Assembly: GCF_010974945.1 (NCBI RefSeq) | Contig: NZ_JAAIVB010000046.1 | Coordinates: 1-64,000, forward strand | Direction: 5' to 3' | Origin: Noviherbaspirillum galbum | GTDB lineage: Bacteria; Pseudomonadota; Gammaproteobacteria; Burkholderiales; Burkholderiaceae_D | Length of the DNA stretch: 64,000 nt | Shown here: positions 11,878-21,158 of the stretch, one piece after another | Layout: every line of letters starts with the position of its first letter | Numbering within the stretch: position 1 is the stretch's first letter | Program-made: the position numbers and the translations under genes | The notes under the pieces: model-generated | What the model was told of the DNA's origin: nothing | The model's database searches: none | The model's input: only the letters and a program-made list of their open reading frames with translations

Positions 11878-12363
11878 TCATTGCCCGGAGGAGGCGCTGC
11901 CCAGCTTCTCCATGATCATGGTGATCTTCGGCTGGTCGTGGATGCCGGAAATGATGGCGCCATAACTGGCCGTGCCGCTCGCCGACCGCGGCCCGTTGGC
12001 GACTTCGTAGTCGAGTACGTAGCTGACGAACACATCATCCGAATCAGGATCCTTGCGGATGTACTCGATGCGGGACAGGACATAAGTGCGGGAAGGCCAG
12101 CGCCGCGCTGTCCTGCGGATGTCCTTGACGATCTCTTCCTTGCTGGTCGGTCCGAACCGGTAATACCGGACGCCGTCGGCGAAATAGGCGACTTGCTGCT
12201 CCGGAGTCTGGGCCGGATTGATGAAGCCTTCGATGAACTGGCGAACCGGCTCTTCAAGCCCGTCATCAGGTTGCGCATCGGTCTGCGCCCGCGACAGGGC
12301 GAACGGCGGCAGGGTCAAAGCAAGCGAGACGGCGAGAGCGAAGCGTGAAAGCGGAAAAGACAT
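11878..12363 (-). CDS. Exported protein with probable SnoaL/NTF2-like fold
   Basis: A 161-residue protein with a clear Sec signal peptide (residues 1-26, hydrophobic core ALAVSLALTLPPFAL, cleavage near SRAQ). The mature part begins with a helix (VRQFIEGFI), then FADGVRYYRFG and a run of beta-strands, a layout resembling small SnoaL/NTF2-like proteins; no catalytic residues can be assigned. I infer a periplasmic protein of unknown role. The ATG at 12363 is preferred over the upstream in-frame TTG at 12375. It is convergent with the helicase gene. Downstream of the esterase terminator it probably has its own promoter. Confidence 0.7.
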   Translation of the reverse strand: MSFPLSRFALAVSLALTLPPFALSRAQTDAQPDDGLEEPVRQFIEGFINPAQTPEQQVAYFADGVRYYRFGPTSKEEIVKDIRRTARRWPSRTYVLSRIEYIRKDPDSDDVFVSYVLDYEVANGPRSASGTASYGAIISGIHDQPKITMIMEKLGSASSGQ

Positions 12364-12465
12364 GATGTCTGGCAAATGAGGTCACCAGGCAGCATTGGAG
12401 CGTCCTTGCTGAGAAAAGGTTTCCCCGTCGTCGCCGGGTTTCGGCCAGCATAACGTTCGCCAACA

Positions 12466-12490
12466 TAAAAAAGGCCCGCCGAGGCGGGCC
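12466..12490 (-). terminator. Intrinsic terminator after the carboxylesterase gene
   Basis: An 8-base GC stem (GGCCCGCC / GGCGGGCC) with a very short loop is followed, reading the minus strand, by an uninterrupted run of seven U residues. This is a textbook Rho-independent terminator about 50 bases after the esterase stop codon at 12539. Confidence 0.85.
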
Positions 12491-12538
12491 AAAGTACGGC
12501 AAGAAAGCAGTCAAGCATGGGGATGATGCATCGCGTCC

Positions 12539-14155
12539 TCAGAACGTCAGGGTCGACCACACGGTGTTGCACTTGTGGTCCTTCTCGAAGGTGCTCAGCA
12601 CCTTGACGCCGCCGCCCGATGCAACGTCGAGTCCGAGGACCTTGTCGGGGGCCGTGAATGCGGGCCACTCGGCCGGGACCGCATTGCCACCGTTCGGATT
12701 GCCGGTGCGCGCGAAGTTGGTCCAGTAACGCGACATGGAATCTTGCAGGTCGCGCCGTTCGGCGTTCTCGAGGTCGCGCAGGTTGAACAGGTACTGCAGT
12801 TCGTACGAGTGCGCCGCGCCTTGCGGGAAGCTTGCCGTGGTGCGGGCAACGCTCGGGACGGCGGTGCGGTCGCGGAACTCGTACATCCAGATCGGCGTGT
12901 TCTGTGCCGCTGCCCGTTTCGACAGGTTGAGCGCCGGGCAGGAAAACAGCAGGTCCGTCCCCACGGCGGTCGCCGCCAGGCTGGCTTGCTGCGCGGTATT
13001 GGTGCCGTAGTCGGTCAGCGGGTAGGCCGCTGCGGTAGTCTGCGGCAAACCCAGGCCGGTCTGGAGGTAGGTCGGATAACCCGCGCTGGTCAGCGGCGGC
13101 GCGGCCAGTTCACGGATCGCCACGAACAGGCCCCATTCATCGCGGTTGGAACCATTGACGAGCGGCACCTTGTTGTTCTCTCCGGCGGCAAAGGCAGCCT
13201 TGATGGACTTTGGCAGGACCTTGCCGTCGATGGAGGGCACCGGGCTGGAATTGAGCGTGGTGAAGGCGGTCGCAAGCTGGTTGTTGACCACGTCGGTCGA
13301 CAGGCCCCGCAGGCAGGCCGCATCGACGGTCGCGCAGGCCACCCCTGCGGCGGCAAGCGCGTTGTTCACGATGGTCGTTCCTTGCGCCTCGACCGCTGCC
13401 TGCGTAGGCTGGCGGTCGAAAGCGTAGCCGCCGCTCTCGATGATTGCCTTCGAGAACAGGCCCTTGGACAGCGGCGAGGCGAGATGGGTCAGGACGCTGA
13501 AGCCGCCCGCGGATTCGCCAAAGATGGTGACGTTTCCTTTGTCGCCGCCGAAGCCGTCGATGTTGTCTTGCACCCAGCGCAGCGCGGCCTGCTGGTCCAT
13601 GATGCCGTAGTTGCCGACGCTGCCGTCGGAGGCGCGCAGGGCCGGGTGGCCGAGAAAGCCGAGCGCGCCGAGGCGGTAGGCGATGTTGACGACGATCACC
13701 CCCTTGCTGACCAGCGGCGAAGGATCGGCATAGGTCGTCGTGCCGCCGGTGTTGAAGGCGCCGCCATGGATCCAGACCATGACCGGGAAGGGCCCTTCGG
13801 TAGTCGGCGCGTGCACGTCAAGGTAAAGACAGTCTTCCTGGCCACCGGCGAGGCGGAAGGGGCTGGCGCTGGTCTGCAGGCAGGGGCTGGCCGACTGCGT
13901 CTTCGCCAGCGGCGTGGTCCACTTCGTCACCGGCGCGGGAGGTGCCCAGCGCAGGTTGCCTACCGGCGGCGCGGCAAACGGAATGCCGAAGTAGCTGCGC
14001 ATGCCGCCACGGTCGACCGCCTTGACGGCGCCACCCGTGGTGTTTGCCGTGTCGGGCGCCTTGGCACCGCCTCCGCCGCAGGCGGTCAGGACGCAAAGCG
14101 ATGCGGTGGCAAGGGCCAGTCCCAGCCGGCATTCTGAAATTAAACGGGTCTTCAA
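12539..14155 (-). CDS. Type B carboxylesterase lipoprotein (para-nitrobenzyl esterase family)
   Basis: Alpha/beta-hydrolase that cleaves carboxylic esters, probably on the cell envelope. From the TTG at 14155 the protein has 538 residues; this start is chosen because AAGGAGAC lies 6 bases upstream. The N-terminus is a lipoprotein signal with lipobox LTAC followed by a glycine run. The family signatures are EDCLYLDVHAP, the oxyanion-hole segment VMVWIHGGAF and the nucleophile elbow FGESAGG. A plausible catalytic histidine is in GAAHSYELQYLF, where the family has its active-site His. The AraC-type gene lies immediately upstream on the same strand with a 159-base gap and may regulate it. Confidence 0.9.
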   Translation of the reverse strand: MKTRLISECRLGLALATASLCVLTACGGGGAKAPDTANTTGGAVKAVDRGGMRSYFGIPFAAPPVGNLRWAPPAPVTKWTTPLAKTQSASPCLQTSASPFRLAGGQEDCLYLDVHAPTTEGPFPVMVWIHGGAFNTGGTTTYADPSPLVSKGVIVVNIAYRLGALGFLGHPALRASDGSVGNYGIMDQQAALRWVQDNIDGFGGDKGNVTIFGESAGGFSVLTHLASPLSKGLFSKAIIESGGYAFDRQPTQAAVEAQGTTIVNNALAAAGVACATVDAACLRGLSTDVVNNQLATAFTTLNSSPVPSIDGKVLPKSIKAAFAAGENNKVPLVNGSNRDEWGLFVAIRELAAPPLTSAGYPTYLQTGLGLPQTTAAAYPLTDYGTNTAQQASLAATAVGTDLLFSCPALNLSKRAAAQNTPIWMYEFRDRTAVPSVARTTASFPQGAAHSYELQYLFNLRDLENAERRDLQDSMSRYWTNFARTGNPNGGNAVPAEWPAFTAPDKVLGLDVASGGGVKVLSTFEKDHKCNTVWSTLTF

Positions 14156-14314
14156 CGGTTGTCTCCTTGATGGATGAATGCAGGCGGCCATGGCTTGGGG
14201 CGATCCGCCTGGCATTTTCTTTATTGGTTGAAACCTGATTCTGAACCGTGGAATGGAAGCGGTATTTCAAAAACGCGGCACGGCTTGCGAAAACCGCTCA
14301 TGCGACATGCCGCT

Positions 14315-15151
14315 CTATCGCAGGCGCGCCGCCCGGAAATCTCCCGGCGTCATGCCTTCCCGCCGCTTGAAGCTGACGTTGAAATGCGCCTGGCTCGAGA
14401 AGCCGCAACTGACGGCGACCTCCGCCAGCGAGGCATCGTCCGAATGCAGCATGTTCCTCGCCAGCGCGATGCGCCGTTGCATGACGAACTGATGAACCGG
14501 CATTCCGAATCCTTCCTTGAAAATGCGCGCGAAATGCGTCGGACTGTAGCCGCATACCAGCGCCAGTTCCCGGATGCTGAGCGACTCGGAAATGTGCGCA
14601 TCGATGTAATCCTGCATCTTGCGCACTGATTGCTGCGACAAGGATTCATGGCGTGCGGGCGCTGCGTCCCCACGCTGGCACAGGCGGGCGTCGAGGTAGG
14701 TCAAGAGGGCCAGGCTGACCGCTTCGGTGTACAAGGCCCCGTTCGGCTCGCCGGCGACGCAATGCTGCTCGATTTCGTCGATCCACCACATCAGCTTGGG
14801 GTCGAGAAACCGCAGCGGCTGGCGGATTTCGCTCAGCCAGGTCGGCTGCCTGTCGAGCAGGCTGGCGCAGATAGTTTCCGGAAGGTCCAGCACGCAATAG
14901 AGGCTGTCATTGCCGGCGGTCCAAGTGCAGCCGTCGTAATCCGCACCGGCAGGGTAGTAGCCGATCGAGCCCTTGGGCAACTGCCTGGGCGAAGACTTGC
15001 GCTCATGGATGCGGACGTTGCCCTGACGCAGAAGCAAAAGCGCGGGTTGCTCGAGGATCTGCAATGGCGCTTCCCGCTTCTCCGGCAGCACCATGGTCGA
15101 AACGGGAAGGGCGTGTTCCGCCCGGCTGGCTATCCGTCTGGCGCACTGCAT
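14315..15151 (-). CDS. AraC-family transcriptional regulator
   Basis: DNA-binding regulator of 278 residues. An N-terminal cupin-like sensing domain (about residues 10-150) is followed by a C-terminal double helix-turn-helix: SIRELALVCGYSPTHFARIF, then SLAEVAVSCGFSSQAHFNV and the conserved end FKRREGMTPGDFR. The ATG at 15151 is preceded by GGAGGA at a 4-base distance, which decides against the upstream in-frame TTG. It is divergent from the SDR gene across a 231-base region and lies just upstream of the esterase gene, so either or both could be its target; the effector is unknown. Confidence 0.9.
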   Translation of the reverse strand: MQCARRIASRAEHALPVSTMVLPEKREAPLQILEQPALLLLRQGNVRIHERKSSPRQLPKGSIGYYPAGADYDGCTWTAGNDSLYCVLDLPETICASLLDRQPTWLSEIRQPLRFLDPKLMWWIDEIEQHCVAGEPNGALYTEAVSLALLTYLDARLCQRGDAAPARHESLSQQSVRKMQDYIDAHISESLSIRELALVCGYSPTHFARIFKEGFGMPVHQFVMQRRIALARNMLHSDDASLAEVAVSCGFSSQAHFNVSFKRREGMTPGDFRAARLR

Positions 15152-15382
15152 GTTTCCTCCGCTTTGAAGGTACAACTTGTCGTCGGCCTGTGTTCTGCGA
15201 TGCAGAACTTGATTCTGGCCTGCGATTTATCGTAACAGGAACGTAAAAATTGGTAAAGCATCATCCGGCCAGTACGCTGCGCTCAAAGCAGGGGGCGTCG
15301 TGCGATCCCAGGTGTCGCGCGGGTCGATGCAGTTTCGATATGATGCTGGCTTCGACATGACTTATAAGACAAGGTGAACAGC

Positions 15383-16075
15383 ATGCGTCTCGACGAAAAG
15401 GTAGTGGTGGTGACAGGTGGCTTCGGGCAGCTCGGCCAGGCGACGGCGCGCGTAGTCCTTGGCCTCGGCGCGAAGGTCGCCATGCTGGACGCCGCTCCGC
15501 CGCCCGCGCTGGAGTTCGATGCAACCCGTTGCATGATGGTGGGTGGGGTGGACCTTTCCGACCCGGGACAGGCCGCCGCTGCCATGGAGCGCGTGGCAAG
15601 CACGCTCGGCCCAGTTCATGGGCTCGTCAACATCGCCGGCACGTTCAGGTGGGAAACGGTCGCCGACGGCGATCCGGCAACCTGGGACTTCCTTTACAAG
15701 GTGAATGTGCGCACGGCGCTGGTTGCCAGCAAGGCGGTCCTTCCCCATCTCGCGTCATCCGGCGGACGCATCATCAGCATCGGGGCCGGGGCGGCCAACC
15801 GGGCGGGCCTGGGCATGGGCGCCTATGCCGCATCGAAGGCGGGCGTGGCGCGGCTGACGGAAAGCCTCGCGGAAGAACTGAAGGACAAGGGAATCACCGT
15901 GAACGCGGTCTTGCCGAGCATCATCGATACGCCGCAGAACCGCAAGGACATGCCGGATGCCGACTTCAGCCGATGGGTAAAGGCGGAAGACATCGGACAG
16001 GTAATTGCATTCCTGCTCTCCGACCTGAGCCAGGCCGTGACGGGAGCGCTCATTCCCGTGTCAGGGAGAGTCTAA
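15383..16075 (+). CDS. Short-chain dehydrogenase/reductase (classical SDR)
   Basis: NAD(P)-dependent oxidoreductase of 230 residues. The cofactor-binding glycine motif is VVTGGFGQLGQATA near the N-terminus. NIAG marks the structural NNAG position and the catalytic pair is YAASK (about residue 150), with the upstream Ser in IISIGAGA. An aspartate after the second strand (MLDAAPP) suggests NAD preference, which is an inference. The ATG at 15383 follows AAGG by about 6-9 bases; an upstream GTG at 15374 is less likely. It is divergent from the AraC regulator, so it is a candidate target of that protein. Substrate unknown. Confidence 0.88.
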   Translation: MRLDEKVVVVTGGFGQLGQATARVVLGLGAKVAMLDAAPPPALEFDATRCMMVGGVDLSDPGQAAAAMERVASTLGPVHGLVNIAGTFRWETVADGDPATWDFLYKVNVRTALVASKAVLPHLASSGGRIISIGAGAANRAGLGMGAYAASKAGVARLTESLAEELKDKGITVNAVLPSIIDTPQNRKDMPDADFSRWVKAEDIGQVIAFLLSDLSQAVTGALIPVSGRV

Positions 16076-16303
16076 ACTTCCCGGGAAACCGGGCGGGGAA
16101 ATCGGCATGCTCTTGCCAGCCACTCCGTCGTTGCCGTTTTTGAACTTCGGTACGCGTCCTTCATCGAACATGCCTGTCAGGCGCTCGCCAGCCGTGGCCG
16201 CGATACGAAGCGGGAGCACGAGCGCGGGCCGGGCAATGCCGCGGCGCGGCAAAACGCGCCTCTCGCGGCATGTCATTCAACCAAAATTTGCATGGAGCAT
16301 GAC

Positions 16304-16807
16304 ATGGACAACGACATGATGGAAAACCGTGGCGCCTTCCCCGTCGATCAACCGATCGAAGCACTCATTCGCGACCACAACACCGTGCGCCGCCTGGTCG
16401 AGGCGTACCAGCAGGATCACAGCAGGGAGGCCAAGATGCAGGCCGCGCAGCAGATCCTGACGCTTCTGGAGATGCATTCGCAGCTTGAGGAGGGCGTGTT
16501 CTATCCGGCGGTGCGCAATATCGATCCGCAGATGATCGGCCACTTCGAGCAGGAACATCAGAAGGCGGACGACCTGGTGCAGGCCCTGAAGAACGGTTCG
16601 CTCGACGACCAGCGTTCGGAGCAGCTGCTGCAGCAATTGATCGACATGACCATGCACCACATCCAGGAAGAGGAAAACGACTTCTTCCCGAAGCTGCAGC
16701 AGGCGAACATCGACATGACGCCGATCGGATTGCAGATGCAGGCGTTCGAAGCCAATCTTGTGCACGCACAGGCACAGCAGAGCGCGCAGCGCGGCATGCG
16801 CCAGTAA
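16304..16807 (+). CDS. Hemerythrin HHE-domain protein
   Basis: Small cytoplasmic four-helix protein (167 residues) that probably binds a diiron centre for oxygen, NO or redox sensing. Metal-ligand motifs are visible in family order: DHNTVRRLV, HSQLEEGVFYP (HxxxE), EQEHQKADDLV and HHIQEEENDFFP (HxxxE). The start at 16304 has GGAG about 6 bases upstream; the ATG at 16292 overlaps that site. The gene stands alone with about 230 bases of featureless DNA before it. Its role here is not defined by neighbours. Confidence 0.87.
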   Translation: MDNDMMENRGAFPVDQPIEALIRDHNTVRRLVEAYQQDHSREAKMQAAQQILTLLEMHSQLEEGVFYPAVRNIDPQMIGHFEQEHQKADDLVQALKNGSLDDQRSEQLLQQLIDMTMHHIQEEENDFFPKLQQANIDMTPIGLQMQAFEANLVHAQAQQSAQRGMRQ

Positions 16808-16870
16808 CCCGGGCAACGCCTCTCCCGGCCGCCGGCCTTCGATTCGCCGGCGGTACCCCTTCCTTTCCCG

Positions 16871-17374
16871 ATGACCCAACCCAGACTGCAAGTCTACCTT
16901 GACCTGGATGGCGTATTCGCCGATTTCGATGCGCGCGTCAAGCGCCTGTGCGGCAAGCACCCGGATGAAATCGACCGGGCGCGGCTATGGAAGATCATCA
17001 ACCGCGACGCGCGTTTCTTCGCCGAGCTCGAGCTCATCGAGGGCTGCCTGCAATTGTGGGAAGCCACGCGCGACCTCGAACCGGTCTTCCTGACCGGCGC
17101 CCCGAGTTCCAAGGTGTTCCAGGAACAAAAGCGGGAATGGGTCAGCCGCATCTTCGGGCCCGAATTCACGGTGCACGTGGTGCCGAAGCGGCGCAAGCGG
17201 GAGTTCAGCGGCCCGCATAAGGTACTGATCGACGACACCCCCGAAAACATCGCGCAGTGGATAGAGGCCGGCGGATATGGCATCCTGCACAAGGGCGACC
17301 ACGCTTCCACGGTGCAGGCATTGAAACAGCTGCTCGACATCTACGCCCGCGAGCAGAAGGAGGCGCGGCCCTAA
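16871..17374 (+). CDS. HAD-type 5'(3')-deoxyribonucleotidase-like hydrolase
   Basis: Haloacid-dehalogenase superfamily phosphatase of 167 residues. Motif I is YLDLDGVFADFD, with the nucleophile and general-acid aspartates. Motif II is in VFLTGAPS, a lysine lies in GPHKVLIDD, and the last motif is LIDDTPENIAQW, with two adjacent aspartates for magnesium. This arrangement fits the NT5C-like nucleotidases that remove phosphate from (deoxy)nucleoside monophosphates, but the substrate is not proven. It overlaps the convergent DUF808 gene by four bases at the stop codons. Confidence 0.82.
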   Translation: MTQPRLQVYLDLDGVFADFDARVKRLCGKHPDEIDRARLWKIINRDARFFAELELIEGCLQLWEATRDLEPVFLTGAPSSKVFQEQKREWVSRIFGPEFTVHVVPKRRKREFSGPHKVLIDDTPENIAQWIEAGGYGILHKGDHASTVQALKQLLDIYAREQKEARP

Positions 17375-18303
17375 GTCCTGACGTTCCGGAACAGCTTGCC
17401 CGCCACCGTGATCACGCCGAAGACGACGGCGCCGGCCGCCAGGCCGATCAGGGCGTCCAGCAGCACCGAGGTCACGCCGCCGAACAGGGTACCGATTCCC
17501 GGAACCGCGGCCGCCCGCAGCGCAAGCTGCTCGATGCCTTCCCCAACCACGTGGAAGCCGTGCGCCAGGATGCTGCCGCCGACCATGAACATGGCCGCGG
17601 TGCCGATGTAGGACAGTGACTTCATCAATGCCGGCGCGGCCCACAAGAGGAACCGACCCACCTGCCGGGCCAGCGCCCCGGCGCGCCGGCTGAGGTAAAG
17701 CCCGGCGTCGTCCATCTTCACGATGGCGCCGACGATGCCATAGACGCCCACCGTCATGATGACGCCAACTCCCGCCAGCACGGCGATCTGCTGCGCGAAA
17801 GGCGCGTCCGCCACGGTGCCCAGGGCAATGACGATGATTTCGGCGGACAGGATGAAGTCGGTGCGGATCGCGCCCTTCACCTTGTCTTTTTCGTAAGCTA
17901 CCATGTCGACCCGTTCATCGGCCAGCGCGCTGCGGCGCTTGTCCATGTCGGCCGCGTCTTCTTCCGCATGCAGGAAGTGCTCCGCGATTTTTTCGAATCC
18001 TTCGAAGCACAGGAAGGTGCCGCCCACCATCAGCAAGGGCGTGATGGCCCAGGGAGCGATCAGGCTGATGGCAAGCGCTGCGGGAACCAGGATCAGCTTG
18101 TTCCGGAATGACCCTTTCGCGACCGCCCACACCACCGGAAGCTCGCGGTCGGCCTGCACGCCGGTGACCTGCTGCGCATTCAGGGCGAGGTCGTCACCAA
18201 GCACGCCGGCCGTCTTCTTGGCGGCGACTTTGGTCATCAGGGACACGTCGTCCAGCAGGGTGGCAATGTCATCGAGAAGCGCGAGAAGGCTGGCTCCGGC
18301 CAT
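17371..18303 (-). CDS. DUF808 (YedI-like) inner-membrane protein
   Basis: A 310-residue multi-pass membrane protein of the DUF808 family, whose function is unknown. It has the family opening MAGASLLALLDDIATLLDDV and the motif KKTAGVLGDDLALNAQQV. Hydrophobic segments follow (LAISLIAPWAITPLLMVGG, IAVLAGVGVIMTVGVYGIV, a C-terminal SVLLDALIGLAAGAVVFG). The segment between about residues 110 and 160 is charged and probably cytoplasmic. The ATG at 18303 has AGGA 8 bases upstream; longer in-frame extensions lack the family match. It is divergent from the PAS-GGDEF-EAL gene. Confidence 0.88.
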   Translation of the reverse strand: MAGASLLALLDDIATLLDDVSLMTKVAAKKTAGVLGDDLALNAQQVTGVQADRELPVVWAVAKGSFRNKLILVPAALAISLIAPWAITPLLMVGGTFLCFEGFEKIAEHFLHAEEDAADMDKRRSALADERVDMVAYEKDKVKGAIRTDFILSAEIIVIALGTVADAPFAQQIAVLAGVGVIMTVGVYGIVGAIVKMDDAGLYLSRRAGALARQVGRFLLWAAPALMKSLSYIGTAAMFMVGGSILAHGFHVVGEGIEQLALRAAAVPGIGTLFGGVTSVLLDALIGLAAGAVVFGVITVAGKLFRNVRT

Positions 18304-18524
18304 ATCAGATCCTGAAGAGTTTGAAAAATCAGAGTATTGTCGTTCGATGGCATGGATCGCCGCATGCTCCCGGACACTTGCTGATGTAGCACAAGCAAGG
18401 TCGGCTTGCCAACATTTGCGTCGTTGCCACTGGTCCAAACCGGCGCGAACCGATATGATTATTGTTCATAAGCAATTTGTTGCGCATTGCCACGAGCAAG
18501 CTGCGGACACCGGATCCTCACGCA

Positions 18525-20981
18525 ATGACGTCCACCCTTCAATCAAACAAACCCGGCTTGTTTCTCCAGCAGATCGTCGACTCGTCCGCGACCATGTTCT
18601 GGATGACGGACGCGGAAGGTACCTGCATCTACCTGACCCAGGTGAAGACGGCCACGCCCGAGCAGCGCGCCGAGTTCGTAATGAGAAACTGGGTCGATCT
18701 CATCCATGAGGAAGACCGGGTGCTGCTCGGCCCGCTGGTCAAGAAATGCTGGGATGCGCGCGAAGCTTACCAGGTGAGATACCGATTGCGTCGAAGCGAC
18801 GGCGCCTATCGCTGGGTGATGGGAGCGGCAACGCCGCGCATCGGCGGAGACGGCAAGTTCGAGGGCTACATCGGCTCGGTCGTCGATGTGACCGACCAGT
18901 CCACCACCTTCCGCTCCACCCGCATCGAATTTGCCCACCAGCTGGCCGCGTCCAACAGTACGGACATCATCACCCACCACGCTCCGGACAGCGGCAATTA
19001 CCTGTACGCTTCCGCTTCGGTCAAGAAGTCGCTCGGTTACGAACCTTATGAACTGGTGGGCAAGAGCGCCTACCAGTACATCCATCCTGAAGACATTCCC
19101 AACATCCGCGAAGAGGTCGAGCGCCAGATGCGCGGCAACCCGCCGGAAGTCCTAGAGCATCGCGTCCGCCATGCCAGCGGTGACTACATCTGGGTCAGCT
19201 CCAGCATTACCGTGCTGATCGACCCATTGAATGGCACCAAGCTCGGCGCGGTGGTGATCAGCCGTGACGTTACCCGCGAGCGCCAGGCGCGCGAAGAGCT
19301 CATGCTGAGCGAAGCGCGGCTGCGCAGCCTGATGAATCTGTCATCCGACTGGTACTGGGAAACCGACCACGAAGGCAGGTTCACCTACTTTTCCGACGGC
19401 TTGTACCGCCTGTTAGGCGCCTTGCCGTCCGAGGTGCTCGGCAAGACCAGGCGTGAGCGCGCCGCCGATCCGAACCAGCCGGGACTGGCCGCCTACGAGC
19501 AGCGCTGTGCCGCGAGGTTGCCGTTCCGCGACATCCTGTATTCCTCTTATGGCGATTCGAAGACGCGGGTGCGCCATTCGGCGATCTCGGGAGAGCCGGT
19601 GTTCGCCGACGGCGTCTTCCTCGGTTACCGCGGCGTGGGCCGGGACATCACCAGCGAGATCGACGTTGCCAGGCAGCTCGAGTATCTTGCGATGCATGAT
19701 GTCCTGACCGGCTTGCCCAACCGCGCATCGCTTTTCGAGCGCCTGCAGAACATGCTGAGCACGCGCGGCGACGATACCGTGGGCGTGCTGTTCATCGATC
19801 TCGACCGGTTCAAGGAAATCAATGACGCCATGGGACATGTTCCCGGCGACCTGCTGCTGCGCGAGGTCGCGCGGCGCCTGGAAAAGACACTTGCCGATGC
19901 AGGGATCGTTGCCAGGCTCGGCGGGGACGAGTTCGTCGTCTGCGTGAGGGGAAGCGTCGATCGCCCCGGCCTGGCGGCGCTGGCGCAGAAGCTGCTGGAC
20001 GCGATGGCGCAGCCGATCGTCATCCAGGACCAGGAGGTGAGAATCCGCGCGTCGATCGGCATCTGCCTCTGCCCCGAAGATGGCGCGACGCGCGAATTGC
20101 TGTTCCAGAACGCAGATATCGCGATGTACCAGGCGAAGGCCGAAGGCCGCAATGCATTCAGGTTTTTCGAACCGGAAATGAGCGTGCGGATGAAGACGAG
20201 AATGGCATTCGAGACCTCCATGCCGCGTGCCCTGGAAAACCGCGAGTTCGAATTGCACTACCAGCCGCGGATCGACCTGCGGACCATGGAAGTGCTGGGC
20301 ATGGAAGCGCTCATTCGCTGGAACCATCCGAGGATGGGGCGCATCTCGCCGCTCGATTTCATTCCCTTCGCCGAGGAGCGGGGCTATATCAAGGACATCG
20401 GACGCTGGGTGCTGGAAGAGGCGTGCCTTCAGGCGCGGCGCCTTGGCGAACTGTCAGGCAAGCCCCTGCGCGTCTCGGTGAACCTGTCCGCCCGCCAGCT
20501 CGATCAATCTACCTTAGGCGCCGACATCAGGCATATCCTGGCGCAGTCGGCGTTGCCGCCGGACCTGCTTGAACTTGAACTCACGGAATCGGCGCTGGTG
20601 AAGGACATGGATGCCACCGTCGCCACCTTCCGGTCGCTGAAGTCGCAGGGAATCCGGATCGCGGTCGACGACTTCGGCACGGGTTACTCGGGCCTCGCCT
20701 ACCTTGGCCACTTTCCCCTCGATACCCTCAAGCTGGATAAAAGCTTCGTCAACCAGCCGGGTGGAGAAAATCACAAGGTCATCAAGGCCTTCATCGACAT
20801 GGCGCACTCGCTGGGGTTGAGCGTGGTGGCGGAAGGCGTGGAGCGCGCCGAAACACTGGCGTTTCTGCACGCCATGCATTGCGATGAAGCGCAGGGCTAC
20901 CTGCTTGCCAAGCCCATGCCGGTCGCGGACCTGGAAGACTTCCTGCGCAACTGGCAGCCGCCCAAGTCCACCCAGCCCTGA
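18525..20981 (+). CDS. PAS-PAS-PAS-GGDEF-EAL cyclic-di-GMP signalling protein
   Basis: Soluble 818-residue signalling protein with three predicted PAS domains (about residues 10-130, 135-265 and 265-385), a GGDEF diguanylate cyclase domain (about 395-555) and an EAL phosphodiesterase domain (about 560-810). The cyclase signature RLGGDEFVV is intact, but the residues five positions before it (LADAG) do not match the RxxD product-inhibition site. The EAL domain keeps MEALIRW, the DDFGTGYSGL loop and KSFV, so it looks catalytically competent. No membrane segment is seen, so the PAS domains probably sense cytoplasmic signals. The ATG at 18525 is chosen over an upstream TTG at 18462; no strong ribosome binding site is evident. 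Confidence 0.92.
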   Translation: MTSTLQSNKPGLFLQQIVDSSATMFWMTDAEGTCIYLTQVKTATPEQRAEFVMRNWVDLIHEEDRVLLGPLVKKCWDAREAYQVRYRLRRSDGAYRWVMGAATPRIGGDGKFEGYIGSVVDVTDQSTTFRSTRIEFAHQLAASNSTDIITHHAPDSGNYLYASASVKKSLGYEPYELVGKSAYQYIHPEDIPNIREEVERQMRGNPPEVLEHRVRHASGDYIWVSSSITVLIDPLNGTKLGAVVISRDVTRERQAREELMLSEARLRSLMNLSSDWYWETDHEGRFTYFSDGLYRLLGALPSEVLGKTRRERAADPNQPGLAAYEQRCAARLPFRDILYSSYGDSKTRVRHSAISGEPVFADGVFLGYRGVGRDITSEIDVARQLEYLAMHDVLTGLPNRASLFERLQNMLSTRGDDTVGVLFIDLDRFKEINDAMGHVPGDLLLREVARRLEKTLADAGIVARLGGDEFVVCVRGSVDRPGLAALAQKLLDAMAQPIVIQDQEVRIRASIGICLCPEDGATRELLFQNADIAMYQAKAEGRNAFRFFEPEMSVRMKTRMAFETSMPRALENREFELHYQPRIDLRTMEVLGMEALIRWNHPRMGRISPLDFIPFAEERGYIKDIGRWVLEEACLQARRLGELSGKPLRVSVNLSARQLDQSTLGADIRHILAQSALPPDLLELELTESALVKDMDATVATFRSLKSQGIRIAVDDFGTGYSGLAYLGHFPLDTLKLDKSFVNQPGGENHKVIKAFIDMAHSLGLSVVAEGVERAETLAFLHAMHCDEAQGYLLAKPMPVADLEDFLRNWQPPKSTQP

Positions 20982-21158
20982 CACTTCCAACCTTGCGCAT
21001 GCCATCAAGCTCATCATTTCGGGTTGAGTCGGGCGCATGCATGATGGGCGGCATCGCGCTCTTCTAACCGGCAACTCGATCGGTCTTCGCGCGTCAAATC
21101 ATGCAACGTGCGAACCATCAGAGGGTATTGCCGTCTTGAAAGGCCGTGCGGCAAATGG

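Noticed and set aside
16076..16303. Possible regulatory structure before the hemerythrin gene
   Set aside because: Only short GC-rich repeats (CCCGGGAAA, CCGGGCGGGG) are present, too short to support a claim.
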